DNA of 64,000 bases, taken from positions 310,001-374,000 of the forward strand of contig NZ_BMML01000003.1 of NCBI RefSeq assembly GCF_014645815.1, read 5' to 3'. Positions 25,345 through 34,103 of the stretch are shown piece after piece. Made by a program: the position numbers and the translations under genes. Under the pieces are notes generated by a model that had not been told where the DNA came from, ran no database searches, and saw nothing but the letters and a program-made list of their open reading frames with translations. Within the stretch, counting starts at the first letter, position 1, and the number at the start of each line of letters is the position of its first letter. The stretch is from Streptomyces fuscichromogenes. GTDB taxonomy: Bacteria > Actinomycetota > Actinomycetes > Streptomycetales > Streptomycetaceae.

Positions 25345-27147
25345 ATGCAAGCTGAATTCGACCCGCACTCCCGGCTGCGCCCCGGCATGCCGCAGACGCG
25401 GCACGTCGACTGGGATGTCATCGTCGATTTCGGGCGGAAGCGGCTGCGCTGCTCGGTGACGCTCACCTTCGACCGGACCACCGGCGGCGAGGTGGTCCTG
25501 GACACCCGCCGGCTGGACATCCTGGGACTGGCTCTGCCGGACGGCGAGCCCCTGTCCTACACCCTCGGTGACACCGACCCGGTGCTGGGTGAGCCGCTGA
25601 CGTTCGTACTGCCGGCGGGCGAGGACCGGGTGCGCGTCGCCTACGAGACCACGGAAGGCTCGACGGCACTGCAGTGGCTGGAGCCTGAGCAGACCTCCGC
25701 GGGCACGCACGACTTCCTCTTCAGCCAGTGCCAGACCATCCACGCCCGCTCCATGATCCCCCTGCACGACAGCATGTCGGCGAAGGTGAGCTTCCGGGCG
25801 AGGATCACGGTGCCGGACGGCTACACGGCGCTGATGTCCGCGAAATCGACGAGCGGGGACGGAACCGTCGGGGGCGACGGCACCCGCACGTTCGAGTTCG
25901 ACGCTCCGCAACCCCGGCCGCCGTATCTCATCGTCCTCGTCGTCGGAAACGTGGCCGCGCGGCGCATCGGCCCCCGTAGCCTGCTCTGGGCCGAGCCTGA
26001 CGGGCTGGCCGCCGCCGCGGAGGAGTTCTCCGAGGTCGAGACGCTCCTCGCCGCCGCCGAGGACCTCTACGGCCCCTATCCCTGGGGCGACCTCGACCTC
26101 ATCGTCATGCCGCCGAGCTACCCCTACGGCGGGCTGGAGAACCCGGGGCTGACCTTCCTCAGCCCGACCATCGTGCTCGGCGACAGGTCCGAGGTCGGCG
26201 TGCTCAGTCACGAGATCGCCCACCACTGGAGCGGAGACCTGGTCACCGGCCACTCCATGAACCACTTCTGGGTGAACGAGGGCTTCACCACGTACGCCGA
26301 GCGCCGGATCACCGAGGCCACCGCCGGCGTGGACGTCGCGGACCTGCACACCGCGCTCGCGATCGACGACCTGCGCGACGACTTCGCCTACCTCGCCGGG
26401 ACACCCGAGCTGACCCGGCTGCGCAAGGACCTGACCGGTCAGGACCCCGACACCACGTCGTCCTGGGTCGCGCACGAGAAGGGCGGTCTGTTCCTGCGGG
26501 CGCTGGAGGAAGCCGTCGGGCGGGAGCGCTTCGACCCGTTCTTCAAGCGGTTCTTCGCCGACTTCGCGTTCCGGAGCCTGACGACGGAGGAGTTCCTCAC
26601 GTACGTCGACGGCATCTTCCCCGAGGCGATCGACTACAAGGAGTGGCTCTACGGCGACTGGCTTCCGGAGGGGACCCCCGAGGTCACCTCCCGTTTCCTG
26701 GCCGAGACCGCGGCCGTCGGCCAGGACCTGCCCGGCGCCGAGCAGGCGCACTGGACCGCCGAGCACTGGAAGGCCTACGTGCGCCGGCTCACCGCGCCGA
26801 AGGGCGTGGACTTCCTCGAAGCCCTCGACCAGGCCCATGGACTGACCCGGCACACGAACCTGGAGATCCGGGTGGCCTGGCTCGCTCTGGGCGTCCGGTC
26901 CGCGTACCGGCCGGCCGTAGAGGCGACGGTCGAGCTGCTGGGCGGTGTCGGCCGGATGAAGTACCTGAAGCAGCTGTACGACGCCCTCGCGGAGAACCCC
27001 TCGACACTGCCCCTGGCGCTGCGCACCTACCGGGCCAACCGCGGCTTCTACCACCCCATCGCGCGGACCGTCGTGGAGTCCCGCTTCGAGCACCTCGGCA
27101 TCGCGCCGCAGGAGTACCTGGGCGAAGCGGGGTCCACGGGTGTTTGA
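25345..27147 (+). CDS. M1-family aminopeptidase (leukotriene-A4-hydrolase/aminopeptidase-B-like)
   Basis: 600 residues with the M1 layout: N-terminal beta domain, exopeptidase motif GGLEN (262-266), and a zinc site HEIAHHW with His289, His293 and the distal Glu312 in VNEGF. A C-terminal helical domain resembles that of leukotriene-A4 hydrolase (ending YHPIARTVVESRF). It removes N-terminal residues from peptides. The frame is open from 25006, but AAGGAG lies 6 bases before ATG 25345, which fixes the start. It heads a five-gene run (M1, M42, M20, PLP enzyme, cyclodeaminase-like) with overlapping joins, and overlaps the next gene by 8 bases. Confidence 0.9.
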   Translation: MQAEFDPHSRLRPGMPQTRHVDWDVIVDFGRKRLRCSVTLTFDRTTGGEVVLDTRRLDILGLALPDGEPLSYTLGDTDPVLGEPLTFVLPAGEDRVRVAYETTEGSTALQWLEPEQTSAGTHDFLFSQCQTIHARSMIPLHDSMSAKVSFRARITVPDGYTALMSAKSTSGDGTVGGDGTRTFEFDAPQPRPPYLIVLVVGNVAARRIGPRSLLWAEPDGLAAAAEEFSEVETLLAAAEDLYGPYPWGDLDLIVMPPSYPYGGLENPGLTFLSPTIVLGDRSEVGVLSHEIAHHWSGDLVTGHSMNHFWVNEGFTTYAERRITEATAGVDVADLHTALAIDDLRDDFAYLAGTPELTRLRKDLTGQDPDTTSSWVAHEKGGLFLRALEEAVGRERFDPFFKRFFADFAFRSLTTEEFLTYVDGIFPEAIDYKEWLYGDWLPEGTPEVTSRFLAETAAVGQDLPGAEQAHWTAEHWKAYVRRLTAPKGVDFLEALDQAHGLTRHTNLEIRVAWLALGVRSAYRPAVEATVELLGGVGRMKYLKQLYDALAENPSTLPLALRTYRANRGFYHPIARTVVESRFEHLGIAPQEYLGEAGSTGV

Positions 27148-28177
27148 GCTGATCAAGCAGCTCACCGAACTGCCCGGTCCCTGCGGCCACGAAGGAGCGG
27201 TGGCCGACTTCCTGAGACAGCGGTGGGCCGGGTCCGGCGCGGAGGTGAGCACCACCTCCGTCGGGAACGTGGTGGGCCGGATCCCCGGTGACGGGCCCCG
27301 GCTCATGGTGCAGGCGCACATGGACGAGATGAGCCTGCGCGTGCGGACCATCACCGAGGACGGCTTCGTGCACCTGGGGGCCGGAATGCGCGGCTCCGGC
27401 TTCGGGATCCTGCCGGAAGCGGTCAACCGCATCGCGCAGATCCTCACGCCGAGCGGCCTGGTCGACGGCGTCTTCGCACGGGCGACCGGCCATCTGCGCG
27501 GCTCGACGGGCGGTCGCCTCGACGGCGGTATCGCCTCCTGGGACGACGTCTTCGTCGATCTCGGGCTCCCCGACCGCCGGTCCGTCCTGGCCGCGGGCAT
27601 CCATGTGGGCAGCCCCGTCCTCTACCGGGCCAAGACGCGCAGGCTCGGCCGTCACCTGATCGGCAAGGCCCTCGACGACCGCGTCGGGCTCGCCCTGATG
27701 ACGGCACTGGCGGACCGCCTGGCCGGGACGCGTGCGACGCGTGACGTCGTGCTGGTGGCCACCGTCCAGGAGGAGACCGGCGCGGTCGGCGCCGCCTCGC
27801 TGCGGCACGACCTCGGTTCCTTCCACGAGGCCGTCGCACTGGAGGTGGGGCCGGCCGGAGACTTCCCCGGCATGCCCTCGGACGCTCGCGAGGTGGCCCT
27901 CGGCCGCGGCCCGGCCCTCGTCCACTCCGACGCGGCCACCCACTACGACGCCGGCCTCACCCGTGTGCTCCTCGACCTGGCCGACCGGAACAAGATTCCC
28001 GTGCAGCACGCCGCGTTCGCGTCCTTCGGCACGGACGGCGCCCAACTGATGATGCAGGGCATCCCCACCGCACTCCTCACGGTGCCGACCCGCTACACCC
28101 ACAGCCCGTTCGAGATGGTGCATCTGGACGACGTGTCGGCCGCCCTCGACCTCCTGGTGGCCGCATGCAACCGCTGA
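27140..28177 (+). CDS. M42-family (glutamyl aminopeptidase/endoglucanase-M type) metallopeptidase
   Basis: 345 residues. The two-metal aminopeptidase signature is complete: VQAHMDEMS, then GKALDDRVGLAL, VQEETGAVGA and TDGAQL, with a late PTRYTHSPFE histidine. M42 enzymes are large oligomeric cytoplasmic aminopeptidases (TET-like) that degrade short peptides. GTG 27140 overlaps the M1 gene, which implies translational coupling. With the M1 and M20 enzymes it makes a dedicated intracellular peptide-breakdown set next to a peptide ABC transporter in the same island. Confidence 0.88.
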   Translation: MFELIKQLTELPGPCGHEGAVADFLRQRWAGSGAEVSTTSVGNVVGRIPGDGPRLMVQAHMDEMSLRVRTITEDGFVHLGAGMRGSGFGILPEAVNRIAQILTPSGLVDGVFARATGHLRGSTGGRLDGGIASWDDVFVDLGLPDRRSVLAAGIHVGSPVLYRAKTRRLGRHLIGKALDDRVGLALMTALADRLAGTRATRDVVLVATVQEETGAVGAASLRHDLGSFHEAVALEVGPAGDFPGMPSDAREVALGRGPALVHSDAATHYDAGLTRVLLDLADRNKIPVQHAAFASFGTDGAQLMMQGIPTALLTVPTRYTHSPFEMVHLDDVSAALDLLVAACNR

Positions 28178-29547
28178 CCGACGACCGACTGCGGGAAACC
28201 GTCCTGGCGCTCATGCCCGACGCCGTGCGGACACTGGGCGAACTCGTCCGCCTGCCCTCTGTCTTCGGCAAGGACCCCGAGCGACGCGCCGCCTGCGCCG
28301 CGACGGCCACCGTGGTCGCCGACCGGCTGAAACGGCTCGGGTTCCCCGAGCCGCGGCTGCAGGAGACGTCGGACGGCTCGTTCACCGTCCTGGCCCACCG
28401 GCCCGGGCACCCCGGCGCGCCGACCGTCATGCTCTACAGCCACTACGACGTGCAGCCCGAGGGCGACCCGGCCGACTGGACACATCCGCCGTTCGACATC
28501 ACCAGGGCAGGCGAGCGCCTGTACGGGCGCGGCACGGCCGACTGCAAGGGCAGCGTCGTCGCACACCTGACCGCGCTCGAAGCGCTCGGCGACCACTGCA
28601 CGGCCGCCGTGCGCTTCGTCTGCGAGGGTTCGGAGGAGCAGGGCGGACGCGGCCTGGACGACTACATCCGCACCCACCGCGAAGAGTTCGACGACATCGA
28701 CGCGGCACTCGTTCTCGACGCGTCCAACCCGGGCCCAGGGCAGCCCGCCATCGTCACCTCCCTGCGCGGCGTGGTGGTCTCACGGGTCTCGGTCCGCACC
28801 GGCTCAAGGGTGCTGCACTCGGGAACCTTCGGAGGAGCGGCACCGGACGCGGTCATGGCGTTGCTGCGCATGCTCGCGAGCCTTCGCGACGACAGCGGCG
28901 ACACGGTCATCGAGGGCATGCCGCGCATCCCGTCCGCGCACACCGCCGGTTACCCGGAGAGCGACTTCCGGGCGAACGCCGGCCTCGCCGACGGCGTCCG
29001 GGTCCTCGGCTCGACGGACATCGCGACCCAGCTGTGGGCACGCCCCGCGCTCACGGTGATGGCGATGGACGTCCCGGCCCTGAGCCAGGCCGTTCCCGCC
29101 GTACAGCCCGCCGCCCGCGCACTGCTGAACCTCCGGGTCCCTCCTGGTGTGCCGGCCCGCGCCGCGGCCGATCTGCTCGCGGCGCACCTGCGGCGCCACA
29201 ATCCCTGGCAGGCCGACATCGAGATCGACGAGCTGGTCGTGAGCGATCCGTTCGTCTCCGCCCCCGGCGGCGTCGCCCACGCGACGCTGGCACGGGCCCT
29301 GTCCACGGCGCACGGGCGGCCGGCCGTGACCGTCGGCGACGGCGGATCCATCCCGCTGTGCGGCACACTCCGGGCTACCGCTCCCGAAGCCGAGATCCTG
29401 CTCTTCGGCATCTCCGAGCCCGGCAGCAACATCCACGCGACCGACGAGAGCGTCCTGCTGGCCGACCTCCAGGCCGCGATCATCGCCGAGGCGATGTTCC
29501 TGCGGGACATCGCGACCGTTCCGCCTCAGAGGAAACAGCGCACATGA
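28165..29547 (+). CDS. M20-family dipeptidase/peptidase
   Basis: 460 residues with M20 features: metal ligands in YSHYDVQPEG and ERLYGRGTADCKGS, the catalytic and metal acidic pair in CEGSEEQGG, a central dimerisation domain, and a late TVGDGGSIP. Family members include carnosinase-type dipeptidases and acyl-amino-acid hydrolases. In this context hydrolysis of dipeptides or modified peptides is most likely. The start overlaps the M42 gene by 13 bases, and the stop overlaps the next ATG (ATGA), so this is one operon. Confidence 0.88.
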   Translation: MQPLTDDRLRETVLALMPDAVRTLGELVRLPSVFGKDPERRAACAATATVVADRLKRLGFPEPRLQETSDGSFTVLAHRPGHPGAPTVMLYSHYDVQPEGDPADWTHPPFDITRAGERLYGRGTADCKGSVVAHLTALEALGDHCTAAVRFVCEGSEEQGGRGLDDYIRTHREEFDDIDAALVLDASNPGPGQPAIVTSLRGVVVSRVSVRTGSRVLHSGTFGGAAPDAVMALLRMLASLRDDSGDTVIEGMPRIPSAHTAGYPESDFRANAGLADGVRVLGSTDIATQLWARPALTVMAMDVPALSQAVPAVQPAARALLNLRVPPGVPARAAADLLAAHLRRHNPWQADIEIDELVVSDPFVSAPGGVAHATLARALSTAHGRPAVTVGDGGSIPLCGTLRATAPEAEILLFGISEPGSNIHATDESVLLADLQAAIIAEAMFLRDIATVPPQRKQRT

Positions 29548-30695
29548 CCCGCCTCCCCGCCACCCCCGCGGCCGCCGACGGCGCGTCGACACCGTACGCA
29601 CTCGTGGACGCCGCCCGGGTCGCCCGCAACATCCAGCGGCTGAACGCGCACCTCGAACCCTTCGACGTACGCCTTCGTCCGCACGTCAAGACGGCCAAGT
29701 CGCCCGAGCTCACGCGGCAGATCTGGGCGGGCGGTACCGGCCCGGTCACGGTGTCGACGCTCGCGGAGGCCGAGGCGTTCGCCGCCGACGGCTTCGACGA
29801 CATCGTGTACGCCGTCGGAATCGCGCCCGACAAGCTCAGGCGTGTGCACGAGATCCGTTCGGGAGGCGTGGACCTCGTCGTGCTCCTGGACAGCGTGCTC
29901 CAGGCCGAAGCGGTGTCAGAGGCCTCGGCCGCCTTCGGCGACCGCATCCCCGCCCTGATCGAGATCGACTGCGACGGGCACCGCAGCGGCCTGCGCCCCG
30001 AGGACCCCGAACTCCTGCGTGTCGCCGAAGCCCTGCGCGACGCCGAACTGCGCGGTGTGCTGGCGCACGCCGGCGAGTCCTACCACTGCCGCGGAGCGGC
30101 CGAACTGGCCGCCGCCGCCGAGAACGAGCGAGCCGTCACGGTCCGGGCCGCGCGGACACTGCGGCAGGCCGGACACCGCGTGGACGTGGTCAGCATCGGT
30201 TCGACACCCACGGCCCACTTCATCCGCGACACCGACGGGATCACCGAGATCCGCGCCGGGAACTACCTGTTCTTCGACCTCGTCATGGCGGGCATCGGCG
30301 TCTGCGACACCACGGACATCGCCCTGTCCGTGGTCGTGACGGTCATCGCCCACCAGCCCGAACGCGGCCGGCTGATCACCGACGGCGGATGGACCGCCAT
30401 GTCGCAGGACCGCGGCACCGCCGAACAGGACACGGACCAGGGCTACGGCGTCGTGCTCGACGCGGACGGCCGGCCCTACCCGGACCTGCTCATGACGAGC
30501 GCCAACCAGGAACACGGCATCCTCTCGCTGCGCGAGGGCAGCACGGCGGCCTTGCCCGCGCTGCCGATCGGCACCCGGGTGCGCGTCCTGCCCAACCACG
30601 CCTGCGCGACGGCCGGCCAGTACGGCCGGCTCCTCCTCGACCAGGGCCGGCCCGACGTCGGCCACACCGTGCTGCACCGCGTCGGAGGCTGGTGA
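29544..30695 (+). CDS. DSD1-like PLP enzyme (D-threonine aldolase / D-serine dehydratase family)
   Basis: 383 residues. The alanine-racemase-like N-terminal barrel carries the PLP lysine in RPHVKTAKSPE. The C-terminal domain has the metal-site PNHACATA motif (His and Cys) characteristic of D-threonine aldolase, D-serine dehydratase and 3-hydroxyaspartate dehydratase. These act on D-beta-hydroxy amino acids; D-threonine aldolases also cleave phenylserine-type compounds to an aromatic aldehyde and glycine. In an island that otherwise handles peptides and aromatics, a D- or beta-hydroxy aromatic amino acid is an attractive substrate, but this is inference. ATG 29544 overlaps the preceding stop. 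Confidence 0.87.
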   Translation: MTRLPATPAAADGASTPYALVDAARVARNIQRLNAHLEPFDVRLRPHVKTAKSPELTRQIWAGGTGPVTVSTLAEAEAFAADGFDDIVYAVGIAPDKLRRVHEIRSGGVDLVVLLDSVLQAEAVSEASAAFGDRIPALIEIDCDGHRSGLRPEDPELLRVAEALRDAELRGVLAHAGESYHCRGAAELAAAAENERAVTVRAARTLRQAGHRVDVVSIGSTPTAHFIRDTDGITEIRAGNYLFFDLVMAGIGVCDTTDIALSVVVTVIAHQPERGRLITDGGWTAMSQDRGTAEQDTDQGYGVVLDADGRPYPDLLMTSANQEHGILSLREGSTAALPALPIGTRVRVLPNHACATAGQYGRLLLDQGRPDVGHTVLHRVGGW

Positions 30696-31663
30696 CCCGC
30701 ATGCGCATCCTGACGGAAGAGCGGTCCTCGGCGCTGATCGACCACGAGCTCGCGTTCCGGGCCGTGACCGACGCGTTCGTCGCGGCCGCCGCGCCCGGGG
30801 CCACGCTGTTCCCCGTCGTGATCGGCCACGGATCCGACGAGAACGACCAGTTCACCCTCAAGTCCGGGGCGAGCGGCCGGTTCGCCGGCGTCAAGATCGG
30901 CACGTACTTTCCGTCGAACGACGCGAGAGGACTGCCGCGGCACGGCACGACCGTCCTCCTGTTCGACCAGGAACGAGGGCGGATCGGCGCCGTCGTCGAG
31001 GCCTCGCAGGTCAACGCCTACCGGACGGCCGCCGCCGACGCGGTCGCCACCCATGCCCTGGCGCGCACGGAGGCGGCGGTGCTGACCGTCTTCGGCACCG
31101 GCCACCAGGCCCTGTACGAGTGCCTGGCCGTCGCCCGGATCCGTCCGATCACCCGCATCAACGTCGTCGGACGCGACCGGGCCCGGGTGGACGGCCTCCG
31201 GAGGCGGCTCGACGAGCACCTCGGCGCGGTGGAGACGAGGGCGGCCGACGCGGAGACGGGCTGCGCCACGGCCGACGTCATCGTGACCGCCACCACGGCG
31301 CGCGCGCCGCTCTTCGAGGCCGCCTGGGTGCGTCCGGGAACCCATGTGTCCGCCATGGGATCCGACGCGCCCGGCAAGCAGGAGCTGCCCCCGGCGCTGC
31401 TCCACCGTGCGGTCCTGTTCTGCGACCTGCCGTCCCAGTCGCTGCGGATCGGGGAGTTCCAGCACTACGACGGAGACCCCGGGGACGTGACCGCCATCGG
31501 TTCCGTCCTGTCCCAGGGAGATCCGGGACCGTCCGACGCGGACCGGATCACCGTGTTCGACAGCTCGGGCATCGCGCTCCAGGACCTGTACGTCGCGGAG
31601 GCGCTGCTGGCACGCGACACGGACGGGGAGGACGGGACGTCGGCGGCCGCGGCCGCCGAGTAG
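30692..31663 (+). CDS. Ornithine cyclodeaminase / mu-crystallin family protein
   Basis: 323 residues with the family's NAD(P)-binding core (TVFGTGHQALYECLAVA) and an earlier FTLKSGASGRFAGVKIGTY segment with the conserved lysine. Relatives include ornithine cyclodeaminase, alanine dehydrogenase (Archaeoglobus type) and ketimine or delta1-pyrroline-carboxylate reductases. The reaction is not settled. Together with the preceding DSD1-like enzyme it suggests interconversion of unusual amino acids. GTG 30692 overlaps the upstream stop (GTGA); ATG 30701 is an alternative with GGAGG 12 bases away. Confidence 0.85.
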   Translation: MTRMRILTEERSSALIDHELAFRAVTDAFVAAAAPGATLFPVVIGHGSDENDQFTLKSGASGRFAGVKIGTYFPSNDARGLPRHGTTVLLFDQERGRIGAVVEASQVNAYRTAAADAVATHALARTEAAVLTVFGTGHQALYECLAVARIRPITRINVVGRDRARVDGLRRRLDEHLGAVETRAADAETGCATADVIVTATTARAPLFEAAWVRPGTHVSAMGSDAPGKQELPPALLHRAVLFCDLPSQSLRIGEFQHYDGDPGDVTAIGSVLSQGDPGPSDADRITVFDSSGIALQDLYVAEALLARDTDGEDGTSAAAAAE

Positions 31664-31691
31664 TGCCGGTCCACCGAGAAAACGGGTTGCG

Positions 31692-31728
31692 GCGCGGGCC
31701 GGAAGCGGACCAGGCTTCCGGCCCGCGC
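31692..31728 (+). terminator. Terminator of the peptidase operon
   Basis: A perfect 15-bp G/C-rich stem (31692-31706 with 31714-31728) with a 7-base loop, 28 bases after the stop of the cyclodeaminase-like gene. No T-run. Confidence 0.7.
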
Positions 31729-31811
31729 GCTTCGCGTCGCCGGACGGCTCAGGGAGACAGCGCGCACGCGACTCCCGCCCGGCCGGCTTCCTGCGGCAGG
31801 GCCTCTTCGGC

Positions 31812-31843
31812 GGCCCGAGCCCGCTGACCGGCGGGCTCGGGCC
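31812..31843 (-). terminator. Terminator of the aminotransferase gene
   Basis: A perfect 13-bp stem (31812-31824 with 31831-31843) with a 6-base loop, about 50 bases beyond the leftward aminotransferase stop. With the 31692 stem it separates the two convergent units. Confidence 0.65.
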
Positions 31844-31894
31844 GGGGTTCGGTCAGCGCACCGCGAGTTTCCCCCGCCCCCGGGATGCGCCGCG

Positions 31895-32980
31895 TCAGTC
31901 GTACAGGCCTGCGTCGCGGACGCTCCGGGCCGCCTTGATGACGGCGTCGTTCGCCTCCACCTCCGCGATCGTGACGCGGAAGCCCTCTCCGGCGAACGGC
32001 CTCACCAGCAGGCCGTGGGTCTCGAACTCGGCCGCGGCGGCCATGGTGTGCCCGCCGAGCGGGAACCAGAGGAAGTTCGCCTCGGTCCGGGGGAGTCGCC
32101 ACCCCTGCTCGGCCAGGGCCCGGGTCACCCGGGTGCGTTCCCGCACGAGGTGTTCGACGCGTTCGGCGAGTTCGTCCTCCGCCCGCAGCGAGGCGACGGC
32201 GGCCGCCTGGGCGAGAGCCGTCACCCCGAAGGGCAGCGCGACCTTGCGCATGGCGGCGGCCAGTTGGACCGGCGCGAGCGCGTAACCCACCCGCAGGCCG
32301 GCGAGGCCGTAGGCCTTGGAGAAGGTGTGTGCCACGGCCACGTTCGGGTGCCGGCGGAAGTAGTCGATGCCCTGCGGGCTGTCGGCGTGCCGGTTGAACT
32401 GGACGTACGCCTCGTCGATCACGACGGTGACGTCCGGGGGAACCTGGCCGAGGAACCGGTCGAGTTCGTCGCGGGTGACGACGGTGCCGGTCGGGTTGTT
32501 GGGGTTGCAGACCAGGACGAGGCGGGTCCGCTCGGTGATCGCGGCGAGCATCGCGTCCAGGTCGTGCCGGTGGTCCGCGGTGAGCGGCACCCGGACGGGT
32601 ACGGCGCCGGCCGCCAGCGTCAGCATCGGGTACGCCTCGAAGGACCGCCAGGCGAAGACCACTTCGTCGCCCTCGCCGGCCGTCGCCCTGATGAGCTGGG
32701 AGACGATCTCCACGGAACCGCTCCCCAGGACCAGTTGGGCGGGCTCGACGGCGAACCGCGTGCACAGTTCCCGGGTGAGGTCGCTCGCGGCGGTCTCCGG
32801 ATACCGGTTGACGAGTGCGGCAGAGCCGTTGAGCGCTTCCGTCACGGACCGCAGGGGCGGATACGGGTTCTCGTTGGACGACAGCTTGAACGGCGCGGGT
32901 CCCCGCGAGGACGCGGGAGCGGCCTTCCCGGGCTTGTAGTCCGGTATGCCGGAGAGATCGCGCAGGCGGAGGGGTGACAC
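31895..32980 (-). CDS. Class I/II aminotransferase, HisC/Pat (aromatic amino acid) type
   Basis: 361 residues of the histidinol-phosphate aminotransferase fold: N-terminal KLSSNENPYPP, VCNPNNPTGTVV, VIDEAYVQF, the PLP lysine in HTFSKAYGLAGLRVGYA, and a C-terminal arginine region. Actinobacterial HisC2/Pat proteins of this type transaminate phenylalanine and tyrosine. It stands apart from any histidine genes and inside an aromatic-degradation island, which favours an aromatic role. It is transcribed divergently from the reductase/Rieske genes. GTG 32980 follows AGGAGA. A TTCACC-N17-TATAGT promoter overlaps operator copy B. Confidence 0.85.
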   Translation of the reverse strand: MSPLRLRDLSGIPDYKPGKAAPASSRGPAPFKLSSNENPYPPLRSVTEALNGSAALVNRYPETAASDLTRELCTRFAVEPAQLVLGSGSVEIVSQLIRATAGEGDEVVFAWRSFEAYPMLTLAAGAVPVRVPLTADHRHDLDAMLAAITERTRLVLVCNPNNPTGTVVTRDELDRFLGQVPPDVTVVIDEAYVQFNRHADSPQGIDYFRRHPNVAVAHTFSKAYGLAGLRVGYALAPVQLAAAMRKVALPFGVTALAQAAAVASLRAEDELAERVEHLVRERTRVTRALAEQGWRLPRTEANFLWFPLGGHTMAAAAEFETHGLLVRPFAGEGFRVTIAEVEANDAVIKAARSVRDAGLYD

Positions 32981-33010
32981 AGGGCTTCTCCTCTGGGGGC
33001 GGCCGAAGGA

Positions 33011-33057
33011 TTGACAATGACTATATTAACTATAACCATTTATGTTGTTGTGGTGAA
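33011..33057. promoter_or_regulatory. Divergent promoter region with operator copy B
   Basis: An AT-rich patch between the aminotransferase and the reductase. On the minus strand TTCACC (33052-33057), 17 bases, then TATAGT (33029-33034) forms the aminotransferase promoter. The surrounding text, GGTTATAGTTAATATAG on that strand, matches the TTATAGTnnAT core of copies A and C. On the plus strand a consensus TTGACA occurs at 33011-33016, but no well-spaced -10 follows. Confidence 0.55.
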
Positions 33058-33086
33058 CGTGATGACGGCGAAGATCGGAGGCCCTC

Positions 33087-34043
33087 ATGGGCGCTGAGGC
33101 AGGTCAGACGCATCGGGTGCGGGTGACCGCACTGCGATGGGAGGCCGACGGCGTCTGTTCCCTGGAGCTCCGCCCGGTCGACTCGACGGAGCTGCCGGGC
33201 TGGCGGGCGGGCTCCCATGCCACCTTCCGCCTGGGGAACGGGACCGAGCGGTCCTACTCGCTGTGCTCCGACCCCGGTGTCCGCACGGCATGGCGGGTGG
33301 CCGTACTGCGTCAGCCGTCCGGGCGCGGCGGATCCCGGTGGATACACGAGCAGGTCCGGCCCGGCGATGTCCTGACCGTCACGGTCCCGCGCAACAACTT
33401 CCCCTTCGTCCCGGGCACGGAGCGGACGCTGTTCGTCGCCGGAGGCATCGGCATCACGCCGCTGCTGCCGATGATCCGGGAGGCCCGTGCGGCGGGCGTG
33501 CCCTGGCGTCTGCTCTACCTCGGCCGTTCGCTCGACCGCATGGCCTTCGTCGACGACCCGCTGCTCGACGGGCCGGTCGACATCGTGCCGGAGGACCGCG
33601 ACGGGCGGGCCGATCTCGGTGACTGGCTGGGACCGGTCACCGACTCGACGGCGGTCTACGCCTGCGGACCGGCCGAACTCCTCGACGCCCTCGACGAGAT
33701 GAGTGCCGACTGGCCCGTCGGCACCCTCCGGGTGGAGAGGTTCCAGCCGCGCGCGCCGGCCGCCCCGGCCTCCGCGGAAGCCTTCGAGGTCGAGTGCGGG
33801 CGCTCGGGCGTCACCGTGTCCGTGGACCCGGAGACCACCATCCTGGCCGCCCTGCAACAGGCCGGCGTCAAGGTGCCCAGTTCCTGCCTGGAGGGCATCT
33901 GCGGCACCTGCGAGACACCGGTCGTCTCCGGCGAGCCCGAACACCGCGACTCCGTGCTGAGCGCCGAGGAACGGGCCGCGGGCGAGACCGTCCTCGTCTG
34001 TGTCTCGCGCGCCCGGACGCCTCGTCTCGTGCTCGACGTCTGA
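33087..34043 (+). CDS. VanB/phthalate-dioxygenase-type reductase
   Basis: 318 residues in the phthalate dioxygenase reductase order. A flavin-binding barrel (residues 1 to about 105, with ERSYSLCSDP) and a NAD-binding domain (LFVAGGIGITPLLPMI, then YACGP) are followed by a C-terminal plant-type [2Fe-2S] ferredoxin domain with Cys in SCLEGICGTC and a final VLVCVSRA. It takes electrons from NAD(P)H and delivers them to a Rieske oxygenase, here surely the next gene 60 bases downstream. The order matches VanAB-type aromatic demethylases and phthalate-type systems. Confidence 0.9.
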   Translation: MGAEAGQTHRVRVTALRWEADGVCSLELRPVDSTELPGWRAGSHATFRLGNGTERSYSLCSDPGVRTAWRVAVLRQPSGRGGSRWIHEQVRPGDVLTVTVPRNNFPFVPGTERTLFVAGGIGITPLLPMIREARAAGVPWRLLYLGRSLDRMAFVDDPLLDGPVDIVPEDRDGRADLGDWLGPVTDSTAVYACGPAELLDALDEMSADWPVGTLRVERFQPRAPAAPASAEAFEVECGRSGVTVSVDPETTILAALQQAGVKVPSSCLEGICGTCETPVVSGEPEHRDSVLSAEERAAGETVLVCVSRARTPRLVLDV

Positions 34044-34103
34044 CCCACCCCCCTGCGCCTGAACGCCCTGACATAGGACCTGACATAGGAACGGAGCTGT
34101 CTG

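Noticed and set aside
25141..27600. An 819-residue minus-strand frame over the M1 peptidase gene
   Set aside because: Antisense shadow. The plus strand has the full M1 zinc site and a proper ribosome-binding site.
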